11,607 bases of DNA from assembly GCA_018985235.1 (NCBI GenBank), contig JADGIG010000256.1, positions 1 through 11,607 on the forward strand. Reading direction: 5' to 3'. The stretch is from Sanchytrium tribonematis. Its lineage: Eukaryota > Sanchytriomycota > Sanchytriomycetes > Sanchytriales > Sanchytriaceae. The notes beneath the pieces were generated by a model, which saw nothing but the letters and a program-made list of their open reading frames with translations, searched no databases and had not been told where the DNA came from. This document shows, piece after piece, positions 1 through 6,360 of this stretch (positions are counted from its first letter, which is position 1; every line of letters starts with the position of its first letter). Position numbers and translations under genes: made by a program.

Positions 1-279
1 AGTCATATTTCACTGACCTCCCAAGCTTTAATTGTGCTGGAAGGCGGAAGAGTTAATGGTTGCATTGCGATCTCGGATATAAATGACAATGTGCCACAAG
101 GTGGGGATTCTGCAGGTCCAATCTATATAAAAACCAAAGATAGTGCCGACTGTTTAGGATTTTTCCTGGGCTGTTTAACTGATCCTTTGGGCCAGACTCG
201 ATTTAATCTTATCATTAAGTCAGAGAAATTGCGTCAGTTTTTGGATAAAAATTTTCCTTCTGGCTGGACAATGATTTAA
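1..279 (+). CDS. Trypsin-like serine protease-like protein, C-terminal part (5' end outside window)
   Basis: The frame is open from base 1 to a TAA at 277-279, giving 92 visible residues, so the gene starts before the window. Residues 33-41 read QGGDSAGPI. This resembles the GDSGGP signature around the catalytic serine of trypsin-fold (S1-type) peptidases, with Ala in place of the second Gly. The stretch that follows (CLGFFLGCLTD, then a short helix-like KSEKLRQFLD) fits the last strands and C-terminal helix of that fold. The catalytic His and Asp would lie upstream and cannot be checked, so activity is unknown. No signal peptide is visible because the start is missing. It could also be an unrelated protein with a chance GDSAG. 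Fold assignment is an inference from one motif plus its position near the C-terminus. Confidence 0.5.
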   Translation, partial: SHISLTSQALIVLEGGRVNGCIAISDINDNVPQGGDSAGPIYIKTKDSADCLGFFLGCLTDPLGQTRFNLIIKSEKLRQFLDKNFPSGWTMI

Positions 280-427
280 TTAAAAGTTTTATTCATTCAA
301 ACTACTGTACTGCATTTTGAAATGTGATGAACTCGTAGTTTGGGCTTTAGCGCAGCACCTGATTTATTAATGGCTGAACGAAAGTAGTTTTGAAGCACAA
401 GATTGCTCCAAATCTAAAGGAGTGAAA

Positions 428-768
428 ATGTTTTTGGAGACCCTATATTTCGCGACATATTTGGTGCTCATCTGTCTGGGTTTTTTCGCGTTATATCAAA
501 GCAGGTTTTATAATAATGAAACCACTGATAAATTTGTAAATGCAAAAAAACATGGAACATTTCGAGTGATGTTTTCGTTGTATTCAGCCAGTGTCGGCGC
601 ATGGGTAAGTATGCTTCTACGGACAAGATGTCATTATTTATTTCTTCGACTGGTAGTTTTACAATTGTATTTATGGTGTTGATGTTTTATGGTTTGGTAG
701 GGTTTTTCGCAAATTGGGCAAAGCTGACGGATGAAAACACCGATCCAATTCCCCTCCCCTCAAATTAA
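428..768 (+). CDS. Small multi-pass membrane protein, resembles N-terminal segment of a sodium:solute symporter; one 23-nt intron
   Basis: Starting at ATG 428, exon 1 (428-604) and exon 2 (628-768) join in phase 0 across a GTAAGT...CAAG intron and give 105 residues. Hydrophobic segments lie at about residues 4-24, 45-65 and 69-89, with a short polar tail ending PLPSN. Without splicing, the second half becomes an unlikely Arg/Cys/Leu-rich tail; with splicing it stays a clean membrane segment. The pattern FVNAKK...FRVMFSLYSASVGAW recalls the loop and second/third helices of fungal SSS-family symporters (F-x-A/T-A-R/K... S-F-x-A-x-x-x-G-S/A-W). Those proteins usually exceed 450 residues, so this would be a truncated copy or relic. 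An AAAGGAG lies 5 nt before the ATG. The family link comes from remembered pattern, not alignment; it may instead be an unrelated small membrane protein. Confidence 0.5.
605..627 (+). other. Putative 23-nt spliceosomal intron
   Basis: The donor is a consensus GTAAGT directly after the codon TGG, and the acceptor is ACAAG. The length of 23 is not a multiple of three. Removing it joins two hydrophobic coding stretches in frame, and it is the acceptor nearest the donor that does so. The inside contains CTTCTAC as a possible branch site. No transcript evidence is available. Confidence 0.6.
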
Positions 769-771
769 TAT

Positions 772-956
772 ATGTTATCTTACATCAATCTATTTATCAT
801 TCTCTTAATAATCATTACACCAGTACTTATGACTTTTCAAATAAATTTATTGAAATCCATGTCAAGTAATTGAATGCTGAGCCATTTGGTGAACAAACAG
901 GAGTTTGGAAAGGTGCTTTAGATCTGTTTGAAGAGAAATTGAAATTGACGCAATAA
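772..956 (+). CDS. Doubtful small spliced ORF, or decayed C-terminal piece of the preceding gene
   Basis: An ATG at 772, three bases after the previous stop, opens a very hydrophobic 33-codon stretch with one obvious membrane segment (about residues 6-22), ending at TGA 871-873. A different frame, 873-956, reads NAEPFGEQTGVWKGALDLFE and continues to TAA 954-956; it looks coding. A 35-nt intron at 866-900 (GTAATT...AACAG) would join the two in phase 1. The alternative is a relic of the C-terminal membrane helix and tail of the symporter-like gene, joined to its N-terminal part by deletion. AT-rich DNA readily produces hydrophobic frames by chance, so support is weak. An AATAAA at 952-957 overlaps the stop. 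Confidence 0.3.
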
Positions 957-993
957 AATTTTGTCCCCTATTGCCAAGTTTCTCAGACACACC

Positions 994-2664
994 ATGGAGT
1001 TACAATATAAATTTCTGAAAAACGATACAGAAAGTGAAATCTATTCCCTTTATTTCGAAAACATTCCTAAAGGATATGAATTTCTTATTAAAATCATTGA
1101 AAGGCATGACAATCTGAAACCATATGCAAAAAATGGTATTGGATTTTTTAAGAGCGCAAAGATTGATGTTGCAAATGAGCTTGTCAAAGGAAAACTCATT
1201 AATGTCAACATGGTTTTTGTGCATCTTCCACAAATGCTGTTGATGGATGCTTTACCACCCTTAACGATCAATAACCTCTCAACAACTAAACCCAAAAGCA
1301 AATCTTCCTATGCCAATATCTTCTTCAAAATTCAATTGAGTGATTTCAAAATATTATATCAATATGAAAAACACAACTTGCATGATATAATCTGGAACTG
1401 GGATCAATTGTATTGCCACAGCGCGATCGATCTTACAACAATAGTTTTTGATGTAATGAAAGCTTGTATAAAAATGGGCAATTTAGATCATGTTTTGCAA
1501 CTAAGATTGGGGCAGTACTTTCCAGCTTCCAGCCTTTACTCTAATTACCAAAAGCCAGTTGACATTTGCATTCAAAAACGTATTTCATTAGAAATAATTG
1601 GGGTTTGCGATGTTAAGATTCCTCATCCTAAAAAATCTCTTAATGATCTTACTCATTATGAAATCTTGGACTATATGATTGATTTGAGAAATTCTTACCA
1701 TGTTCGCTTTCCGTATGGTATTTTCACGACTTATTATGAATGGAGAATCTTTTGGTTTGAGGACAGCGACATTCCATCAAAATTGACAGACAAATATGCC
1801 TTTGATGAATATTGTGAGAATACCAAAGATAGTCAGTGTGGGATTGAAGGAAATATTAAAGTATATATGTCTAGAATCTACAGGTACGACGAATCAGATC
1901 TGATAGAATTATTAGTGAGCCTTATGTACAAAGTCAGTCAGACACCAACTTCAATTCCGAATAGACTAGCACAAATTCAATTAAAATATGTCCACGTTTC
2001 TTCAAACTCACTTGAATTCAAATCACTTCCAACAAATTTTATTAAAAATGAAACCCCATTTTCATACGACATGCCAAGTGCACGTTGTACTCAATTTTAC
2101 ATTTTAAATTGGAACCATAGGGGTGGAGATGGAACTGTAGCCATTTGTTGCTCACCAAATGGTAATTTGGGGGTATTAAAGTTTTTTCATAATTTTGAAA
2201 ATGAAAATGAAATAATCAACGAAAGAGACCGTTGGAATCTATTGTGGGCCACCAATTGTCGCATTGTCAAGGCCAATAATAAAACAGCACTTTTGATGCC
2301 GTTTGCAATTCATATCAGGACCATTGAAAATCAGCACATATTTTGTGGATTAAATTTTTGGAATAGTCGACAAGTTGAAAGTCCACAATTTTTGGAATCA
2401 GAAATGTGCATCAAAATTGGAATGGAAATCTTAAAAAATTATCAGGCAGAACCTCTTGAAGTTTTTAAATCTGCTTACCAAGAAATGCTAAATGCAAATA
2501 TTGTTCATGATGACATCAAATGGTCTCATGTTGCACTTTTACCAGTCAAAATCAGAAGTGGTTATAAATTAAAACCAATCTTGATAGACTTGACACGGAC
2601 AAGACCTTTGACAGATCCTAAAGAAATTGAAATGGAACGCGCCTTGAAGGAACTTGATGAATAA
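994..2664 (+). CDS. PD-(D/E)XK nuclease-like plus protein kinase-like fusion, Crinkler-type
   Basis: Single-exon ORF of 556 residues from ATG 994, the first in-frame ATG. An N-terminal domain without a recognised match (about 1-180) is followed by a PD-(D/E)XK-like core: Pro188-Val-Asp190, then Asp206-Val-Lys208, then a helix with DYMIDLRNS and the strand GIFTTYYEWRIFWF (242-255), a T-N/T-Y...W pattern common in such nucleases. The C-terminal third is kinase-like: GGDGTV near 377, GVLKFF with Lys396 in the beta-3 position, HDDIKWSHV at 505-513 as catalytic loop, and LIDLTRT with Asp532 as metal-binding site. His512 replaces the usual Asn. Nuclease plus kinase architectures are known in Crinkler (CR) proteins of chytrids, Rhizophagus and oomycetes, studied as nuclear effectors or selfish-element proteins. 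No signal peptide is seen. Whether it is secreted, active or domesticated is unknown. Confidence 0.7.
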   Translation: MELQYKFLKNDTESEIYSLYFENIPKGYEFLIKIIERHDNLKPYAKNGIGFFKSAKIDVANELVKGKLINVNMVFVHLPQMLLMDALPPLTINNLSTTKPKSKSSYANIFFKIQLSDFKILYQYEKHNLHDIIWNWDQLYCHSAIDLTTIVFDVMKACIKMGNLDHVLQLRLGQYFPASSLYSNYQKPVDICIQKRISLEIIGVCDVKIPHPKKSLNDLTHYEILDYMIDLRNSYHVRFPYGIFTTYYEWRIFWFEDSDIPSKLTDKYAFDEYCENTKDSQCGIEGNIKVYMSRIYRYDESDLIELLVSLMYKVSQTPTSIPNRLAQIQLKYVHVSSNSLEFKSLPTNFIKNETPFSYDMPSARCTQFYILNWNHRGGDGTVAICCSPNGNLGVLKFFHNFENENEIINERDRWNLLWATNCRIVKANNKTALLMPFAIHIRTIENQHIFCGLNFWNSRQVESPQFLESEMCIKIGMEILKNYQAEPLEVFKSAYQEMLNANIVHDDIKWSHVALLPVKIRSGYKLKPILIDLTRTRPLTDPKEIEMERALKELDE

Positions 2665-2665
2665 A
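2660..2665 (+). promoter_or_regulatory. AATAAA poly(A) signal overlapping the stop codon of the nuclease-kinase gene
   Basis: AATAAA spans the TAA stop at 2662-2664. The gap that follows (2665-2822) is AT-rich, holds no ORF worth reporting, and separates two convergent genes. Confidence 0.4.
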
Positions 2666-2822
2666 TTGAATTTAGGTAGTTGGCTTAATGCGATAGCTTG
2701 TCGTTCAATGTTTTTAATTTAGACACTTTGTTGTTAAATTGAGCCTTGATTTTGATTGAGAAGTAAAATTTAATTATAAATCTTGGTGTAATTGCATTAT
2801 AATGGGTTGTAGAAGATTTAAA

Positions 2823-3134
2823 TTAAAAGAATTTTCTAATGTTATTCTGTGCAAACTTGATATTCTCCTCAACCAAGCACTTAGCACGAGGTTTTCTAAA
2901 TTTATATCTTTGAACCTTGATTTGTAGATCTCTTATGATAACTTTTATTTCCTCTTTCCGCGTCTTTGATAATTTCCATGGTGTTGTAGTATCAATCAAA
3001 GCTCTTCCATACAGCTCACTTGAAGCTTTACAAATATCTGATATTATTTGTGCCTGCATGTATCTTTCTTCCATGGTGAACGGATTAGCAACAGCACATA
3101 ATTTAAAAGTAACAGCTAAATCATCCAACCACAT
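2823..3134 (-). CDS. Small hypothetical protein, 103 residues
   Basis: The ATG at 3132-3134 (minus strand) is the first after an in-frame TGA about 18 bases upstream, and the frame runs to TAA at 2823-2825. The composition is protein-like: mixed charged and hydrophobic residues, a Cys/Ala-rich start, an amphipathic middle with EERYMQAQIISDI, and a basic region KSKTR...KVQRYKFRKPRAK. No membrane segment, signal peptide or known motif is visible and I do not recognise it. It faces away from the CstF-77-like gene across about 300 bp and converges on the nuclease-kinase gene. The opposite strand over 2917-3147 is also open, but its translation is less protein-like. A partial or broken gene is possible. 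Confidence 0.4.
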   Translation of the reverse strand: MWLDDLAVTFKLCAVANPFTMEERYMQAQIISDICKASSELYGRALIDTTTPWKLSKTRKEEIKVIIRDLQIKVQRYKFRKPRAKCLVEENIKFAQNNIRKFF

Positions 3135-3438
3135 CCCTTTGTTTTGACTTCAGAAAAATTCGATATTTAGCCATCTGGACAATCATAAGTCTACTTTTTT
3201 GGATGAGTATGTATGCTTAATTATATTTAAGTTTTTAAATGAAGTATAGAAATTAGAAATTAAACGATTTTGTATATTCGCTTTTTTTTTAAATAACTTG
3301 TTCATCGTTTCTCAAATAGGTAGACAGTGTAGGACTGTAGCTATTGGATATTTGTCAAGGTAATTCAAATTTAAAATTGCAATGTGGATGTTTTGTGGAA
3401 AAATAAATAAAATTTTGAAAAAGGAGTAAACATTGGAG
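3135..3438. promoter_or_regulatory. Intergenic region between divergent genes, probable promoters
   Basis: 304 AT-rich bases lie between the minus-strand small ORF and the CstF-77-like gene. The region contains a run of nine or more T near 3282-3290, several short A/T homopolymers and an AAATAAATAAAA stretch near 3400-3411. No RNA gene or convincing ORF is seen. The end nearest the + gene carries GAAAAAGGAG, listed separately. Confidence 0.35.
3417..3426 (+). promoter_or_regulatory. GAAAAAGGAG motif 12 nt upstream of the CstF-77-like start
   Basis: The same 10-mer occurs 13 nt before the ARPC2 ATG (5412-5421), and a shorter AAAGGAG lies 5 nt before the ATG at 428. It could be a 5' UTR or initiator-proximal element, or chance in A-rich leaders. 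Confidence 0.25.
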
Positions 3439-5325
3439 ATGGCTGAATTTCCAGCAGTTTTGCCACTCAATGGGTCTATTTGGCAATCACTACTAGAGCA
3501 ATATAGTGAAGACCACCAATTAATATCACAAATATTCACTCACGTATTAAAATCACCATTAGATCCTATTTATCAATTGTACATTGAATACATAAAACGT
3601 ACTCAACCTAATTTCCTTCAAGACGCATATCAATATACAACCACACAATTAAAATATTCTTATTTCTCACAAGTTTATCAAGATTACATCAGTTTATTGC
3701 CAACAGACGATATGAATAAAATTAGAAATGTTTATAAATCATTATTTGAATATCCAAGATATAATTTAAGAGAATCTTTTCAAGTCTATTCTCAATTCGA
3801 ATCTAAAGATGTTATTGGTACAAATCAATTACAGGATATGACTAAGCAATTTGAGCATAATCATTTATTATTCCAAGATGTTGAACCCATTTTAAATGCA
3901 TTTCAAAAAGACCCAACCCCTCAATTGGCCCATGAATTGGTTAATATTGAATCCAAAAACATTCCAAATTATTCCGATGAGATATTTCATCAGCGTATTT
4001 CTAATATTTATCAATGGTGTTTATCATTTTTACCAATTACGAATGAATTGCATTATTGGTTATTTATTGTCCGATTTTTAATACACATTAAAAATGAGGA
4101 ACAACCAGAAATCGTAGATGCTACAACCAAATTGGGTGATTTATCTGTTCCAATTATTCCACAATCTTGTAATGAATGGTATTCTATATTTATTCAATAC
4201 GCAATCCATCATTTAAAGGAATGTCCAAATGCCATCCTTATACTTGCGATTGCTACTCAATTTAGATATCCAATTGAACCATTATTTGAATTTATTACTC
4301 CAAATCATATGATTCCATTTATGGCGCTCAGTTGCATCACTATGCGATCAACAGATTTATCTTCTTTTAGATCTTACTTTAGCCAATTTAGAAAATGGTT
4401 AAATCAATGTCAATTTGAACCACATATTTTGTCATATTCACTTGGTGTCTTTAGCACATCAGCTTATTGTGAATATCTCAATAAATCAGATGACACAATA
4501 CAAGCACGTATTTTCGAGTTGGGAATGAAGTATTTAAGCAATTTATTAACACATCACACTGAAGAAAGGCAATTAATTGTGGATAATGCGATTCAATATT
4601 GTAATACGTATTTGGACTGGTTAAATGATATTGGGGATGTGGATAATATGAAATCGGTATTGACGAGATGTTTGCAGTTGGGTATTGATAGAAAGTATCA
4701 TTCAACCTGGATTTTAACGAGTTTAAAAGCTGCAATGAAACATGGTGATCATAATTGGATGACTCAATTACAAGGGACTGTTTCTGAGTATAGAAAAACG
4801 AAGGAATGGGAAGTAAAGAACTTGGAGTCCGCCGACTATAATGGCACTTGTTTGCTTTATTATTACTTGAAAATGTGGAACCAACACGGATTTAATATTT
4901 GGCAATTAATTGGGAAAGAAATTGAAAGTGAAGAAAATTTACTATATTTCTTGGCAGGTAAAGAAAAGCAAGTGGCACCTAAACCTATAGAAAGAAGAGA
5001 ATATGATAGAGGATATGAAAATAAAGAACGATATGAAAATAGAGAAAATCGAGATAATCGAGACAGATCTTATGATAATAGAGACAGATCTTATGAACCT
5101 CGTCAAGAAAGAGAAGGAAGAATTAGAAATCCTTCAACTCGGTCACATCAAAGCAGTGATCATTCTTCTCCTTTGGGAATGCCTAATAGTGATTTGGTGT
5201 ATGGTTTATTGATTTCACTTCCTAAAGATCCTTGGACTGGTCCAATAGTTGATGTGCAGCTACTTATGTACCAAATTAAGAATACGCCACTGGGTCAAAG
5301 GCCAATGAAAAGAAAAAGACATTAA
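3439..5325 (+). CDS. Cleavage stimulation factor 77 kDa / Rna14-like HAT-repeat protein
   Basis: 628 residues from ATG 3439; a TTG six bases earlier is ignored. CstF-77/Rna14 is the dimeric scaffold of the nuclear mRNA 3'-end cleavage and polyadenylation machinery (CstF in animals, CF IA in yeast), bridging the RNA-binding subunit CstF-64/Rna15. Residues 1 to about 510 are helical with HAT-like spacing of W/Y/F pairs: IWQSLLEQY...YQLYIEYIK, then YQDYISLL...IRNVYKSLFEYP...ESFQVYSQFE, matching the family's RxVYxxxxxxP...Y...FE pattern. Residues 513-575 are low-complexity Arg/Asp/Glu/Tyr/Asn rich. A conserved-looking tail (about 581-623: LLISLPKDPWTGPIVDV...LLMYQIKNTPL) resembles the C-terminal segment that precedes or forms the Rna15-binding tail. 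It ends in basic KRKRH, a possible nuclear signal. No intron is needed. The HAT fold is well supported; other HAT proteins (Prp6, Clf1 types) fit the tail less well. Confidence 0.72.
   Translation: MAEFPAVLPLNGSIWQSLLEQYSEDHQLISQIFTHVLKSPLDPIYQLYIEYIKRTQPNFLQDAYQYTTTQLKYSYFSQVYQDYISLLPTDDMNKIRNVYKSLFEYPRYNLRESFQVYSQFESKDVIGTNQLQDMTKQFEHNHLLFQDVEPILNAFQKDPTPQLAHELVNIESKNIPNYSDEIFHQRISNIYQWCLSFLPITNELHYWLFIVRFLIHIKNEEQPEIVDATTKLGDLSVPIIPQSCNEWYSIFIQYAIHHLKECPNAILILAIATQFRYPIEPLFEFITPNHMIPFMALSCITMRSTDLSSFRSYFSQFRKWLNQCQFEPHILSYSLGVFSTSAYCEYLNKSDDTIQARIFELGMKYLSNLLTHHTEERQLIVDNAIQYCNTYLDWLNDIGDVDNMKSVLTRCLQLGIDRKYHSTWILTSLKAAMKHGDHNWMTQLQGTVSEYRKTKEWEVKNLESADYNGTCLLYYYLKMWNQHGFNIWQLIGKEIESEENLLYFLAGKEKQVAPKPIERREYDRGYENKERYENRENRDNRDRSYDNRDRSYEPRQEREGRIRNPSTRSHQSSDHSSPLGMPNSDLVYGLLISLPKDPWTGPIVDVQLLMYQIKNTPLGQRPMKRKRH
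5053..5094 (+). repeat. Two tandem 21-bp direct repeats inside the CstF-77-like gene
   Basis: 5053-5073 and 5074-5094 differ at one base (C/A at the eighth position) and each encodes the heptad DNRDRSY. They lie in the Arg/Asp-rich linker before the conserved tail, and look like a recent in-frame duplication tolerated in a disordered region. Confidence 0.85.
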
Positions 5326-5329
5326 TAAA
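5324..5329 (+). promoter_or_regulatory. AATAAA poly(A) signal overlapping tandem stop codons of the CstF-77-like gene
   Basis: TAA at 5323-5325 is followed directly by TAA 5326-5328, and AATAAA straddles both. Only 109 bp separate this stop from the ARPC2 ATG. Confidence 0.4.
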
Positions 5330-5411
5330 CAAAATTCATTAACTGATATTGATTTGTCAATAGTAATATTGAGGAAACATAGTTCTAATTTAAAAATTTA
5401 GGCTAGTTTTA

Positions 5412-5421
5412 GAAAAAGGAG
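5412..5421 (+). promoter_or_regulatory. GAAAAAGGAG motif upstream of ARPC2
   Basis: Second copy of the 10-mer found before the CstF-77-like gene, 13 nt before the ATG. Function unknown. Confidence 0.25.
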
Positions 5422-5434
5422 CTTTTTTGAAACT

Positions 5435-6356
5435 ATGTCCAATTCCAGTGCTCAAAACGGTGCTCAACTATCCCTCTTTCATCCATTATTAAAGGAAGCC
5501 ATCACATCAATCCAAACAGATCCAACTATTGTGGTTGATGCCGTCATCGTGGATTTTGATAACACCCAATATCATGTCAATTACCCAGGCTCGGGCGAAT
5601 TAGTATTTAGCATGATGTTAAATGGATTTACTTATATCAAACAATTTGTTAATTTATCTGAATACAAAACAATGGAAACAGAAGCAAATTATTCTTTCAC
5701 TATTGGAGTTAAGAAAGAACAATTACAAAACATACCTCAATTAAAAATGAACTTACTGGGCCAAGTAGCATTACACCACTATGAAAAAGGTACCTCTATT
5801 ATTTATCCAACTCAAAATAACTTTTTAAACATGCAAAACAATCAAGTGAACATTTCCCAATATCCTGGTGAATTTGTACTTTTGAAAGGGGAGAAAGAGA
5901 GATTATCAATTGTATTCAAGATTGTATTTGACGATGGAAATGATGATGGAGTTGCTAAATTATTCATTCAAGAATTGATAGATGCCCGTAAATTGGTTGG
6001 TCTTCAAGGTACCCCACAAGTTTTGTACAACAAAGAAATCCCATTGGAGCTAAAACCATACGCAAGTGGTGCTTCTTCTCAAGCTACTGGTATTTATTTT
6101 TAATTTAGGATATTCCTCATATGTCACATTTAGTGTATTCCCTCAACACATTCAAAAAAACAAAGTAGAACAACTTGCTAAACTCTTGATGTTTAGAAAT
6201 TATTTGCAATATCATATTAAATGCTCTAAAGCATATTTACATACTCGAATGAGATCAAAGGTAGGTGACTGGCTAAAAGTTTTAAATCGTGCTAAATTGG
6301 AGACTGCTGCATCTGATGTGCGTGTCACAGCCAGTGGAAAAACCTTTCGAAAATAA
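5435..6356 (+). CDS. ARPC2: Arp2/3 complex 34 kDa subunit ARPC2, two exons
   Basis: ARPC2 is, with ARPC4, the structural core of the Arp2/3 complex that nucleates branched actin filaments; it contacts the mother filament. Exon 1 (5435-6089) and exon 2 (6109-6356) join in phase 1 within codon 219 and give exactly 300 residues, the usual length of the family. Exon 1 has the N-terminal lobe (VDFDNTQYHVNYPGSGE..., ending PLELKPYA). Exon 2 has the conserved C-terminal helix region: YVTFSVFPQH, FRNYLQYHIKCSKAYLHTRM, DWLKVLNRAK and terminal GKTFRK, all diagnostic. Without splicing, exon 1 stops at TAA 6101-6103 and loses this whole helix. Presence of Arp2/3 argues against a microsporidian host. The call is secure by motif content; the splice is inferred from conservation. 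Confidence 0.95.
6090..6108 (+). other. 19-nt spliceosomal intron in ARPC2
   Basis: The sequence GTATTTATTTTTAATTTAG has GT and TAG ends, is T-rich, and contains an in-frame stop. Removing it joins ...QATG to YSSYVTFSVFPQH, restoring the conserved ARPC2 sequence. The next downstream AG (6133) would shift the frame and delete the conserved strand, so this is the only workable acceptor. Confidence 0.88.
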
Positions 6357-6357
6357 A
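6352..6357 (+). promoter_or_regulatory. AATAAA poly(A) signal overlapping the ARPC2 stop codon
   Basis: AATAAA includes the TAA at 6354-6356. The next ATG follows at 6361, leaving almost no room for a separate 3' UTR. Confidence 0.35.
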
Positions 6358-6360
6358 TAT

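Noticed and set aside
416-430. Perfect bacterial-type ribosome binding site (AAAGGAG, 5 nt spacing) before ATG 428
   Set aside because: The window carries clear eukaryotic genes with introns and poly(A) signals, and most other starts lack such a site, so bacterial origin is not supported.
1000-1301. Minus-strand ORFs inside the nuclease-kinase gene
   Set aside because: They are antisense shadows of a long ORF with recognisable motifs.
2917-3147. ORF of 76 codons on the + strand
   Set aside because: It overlaps the minus-strand 103-codon ORF, and its translation is Ser/Ile/Leu rich without protein-like structure.
3312-3539. Minus-strand ORF across the CstF-77-like start
   Set aside because: It overlaps the promoter and first exon of a recognised gene and has no motifs.
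4478-4735. Minus-strand ORF inside the CstF-77-like gene
   Set aside because: Antisense shadow of a recognised coding region.
5003-5212. Second + frame ORF over the Arg/Asp-rich linker
   Set aside because: The repetitive, purine-rich DNA is open in more than one frame by composition.
6089-6110. ARPC2 break as a sequencing frameshift or pseudogene
   Set aside because: A single small indel would leave extra residues in a conserved stretch. Exactly 19 nt with GT...TAG ends removes them cleanly and gives the standard 300-residue length.
6289-6360. Upstream start for the HTHP ORF inside ARPC2 exon 2
   Set aside because: It would overlap conserved ARPC2 codons; the ATG at 6361 after the ARPC2 stop is simpler.
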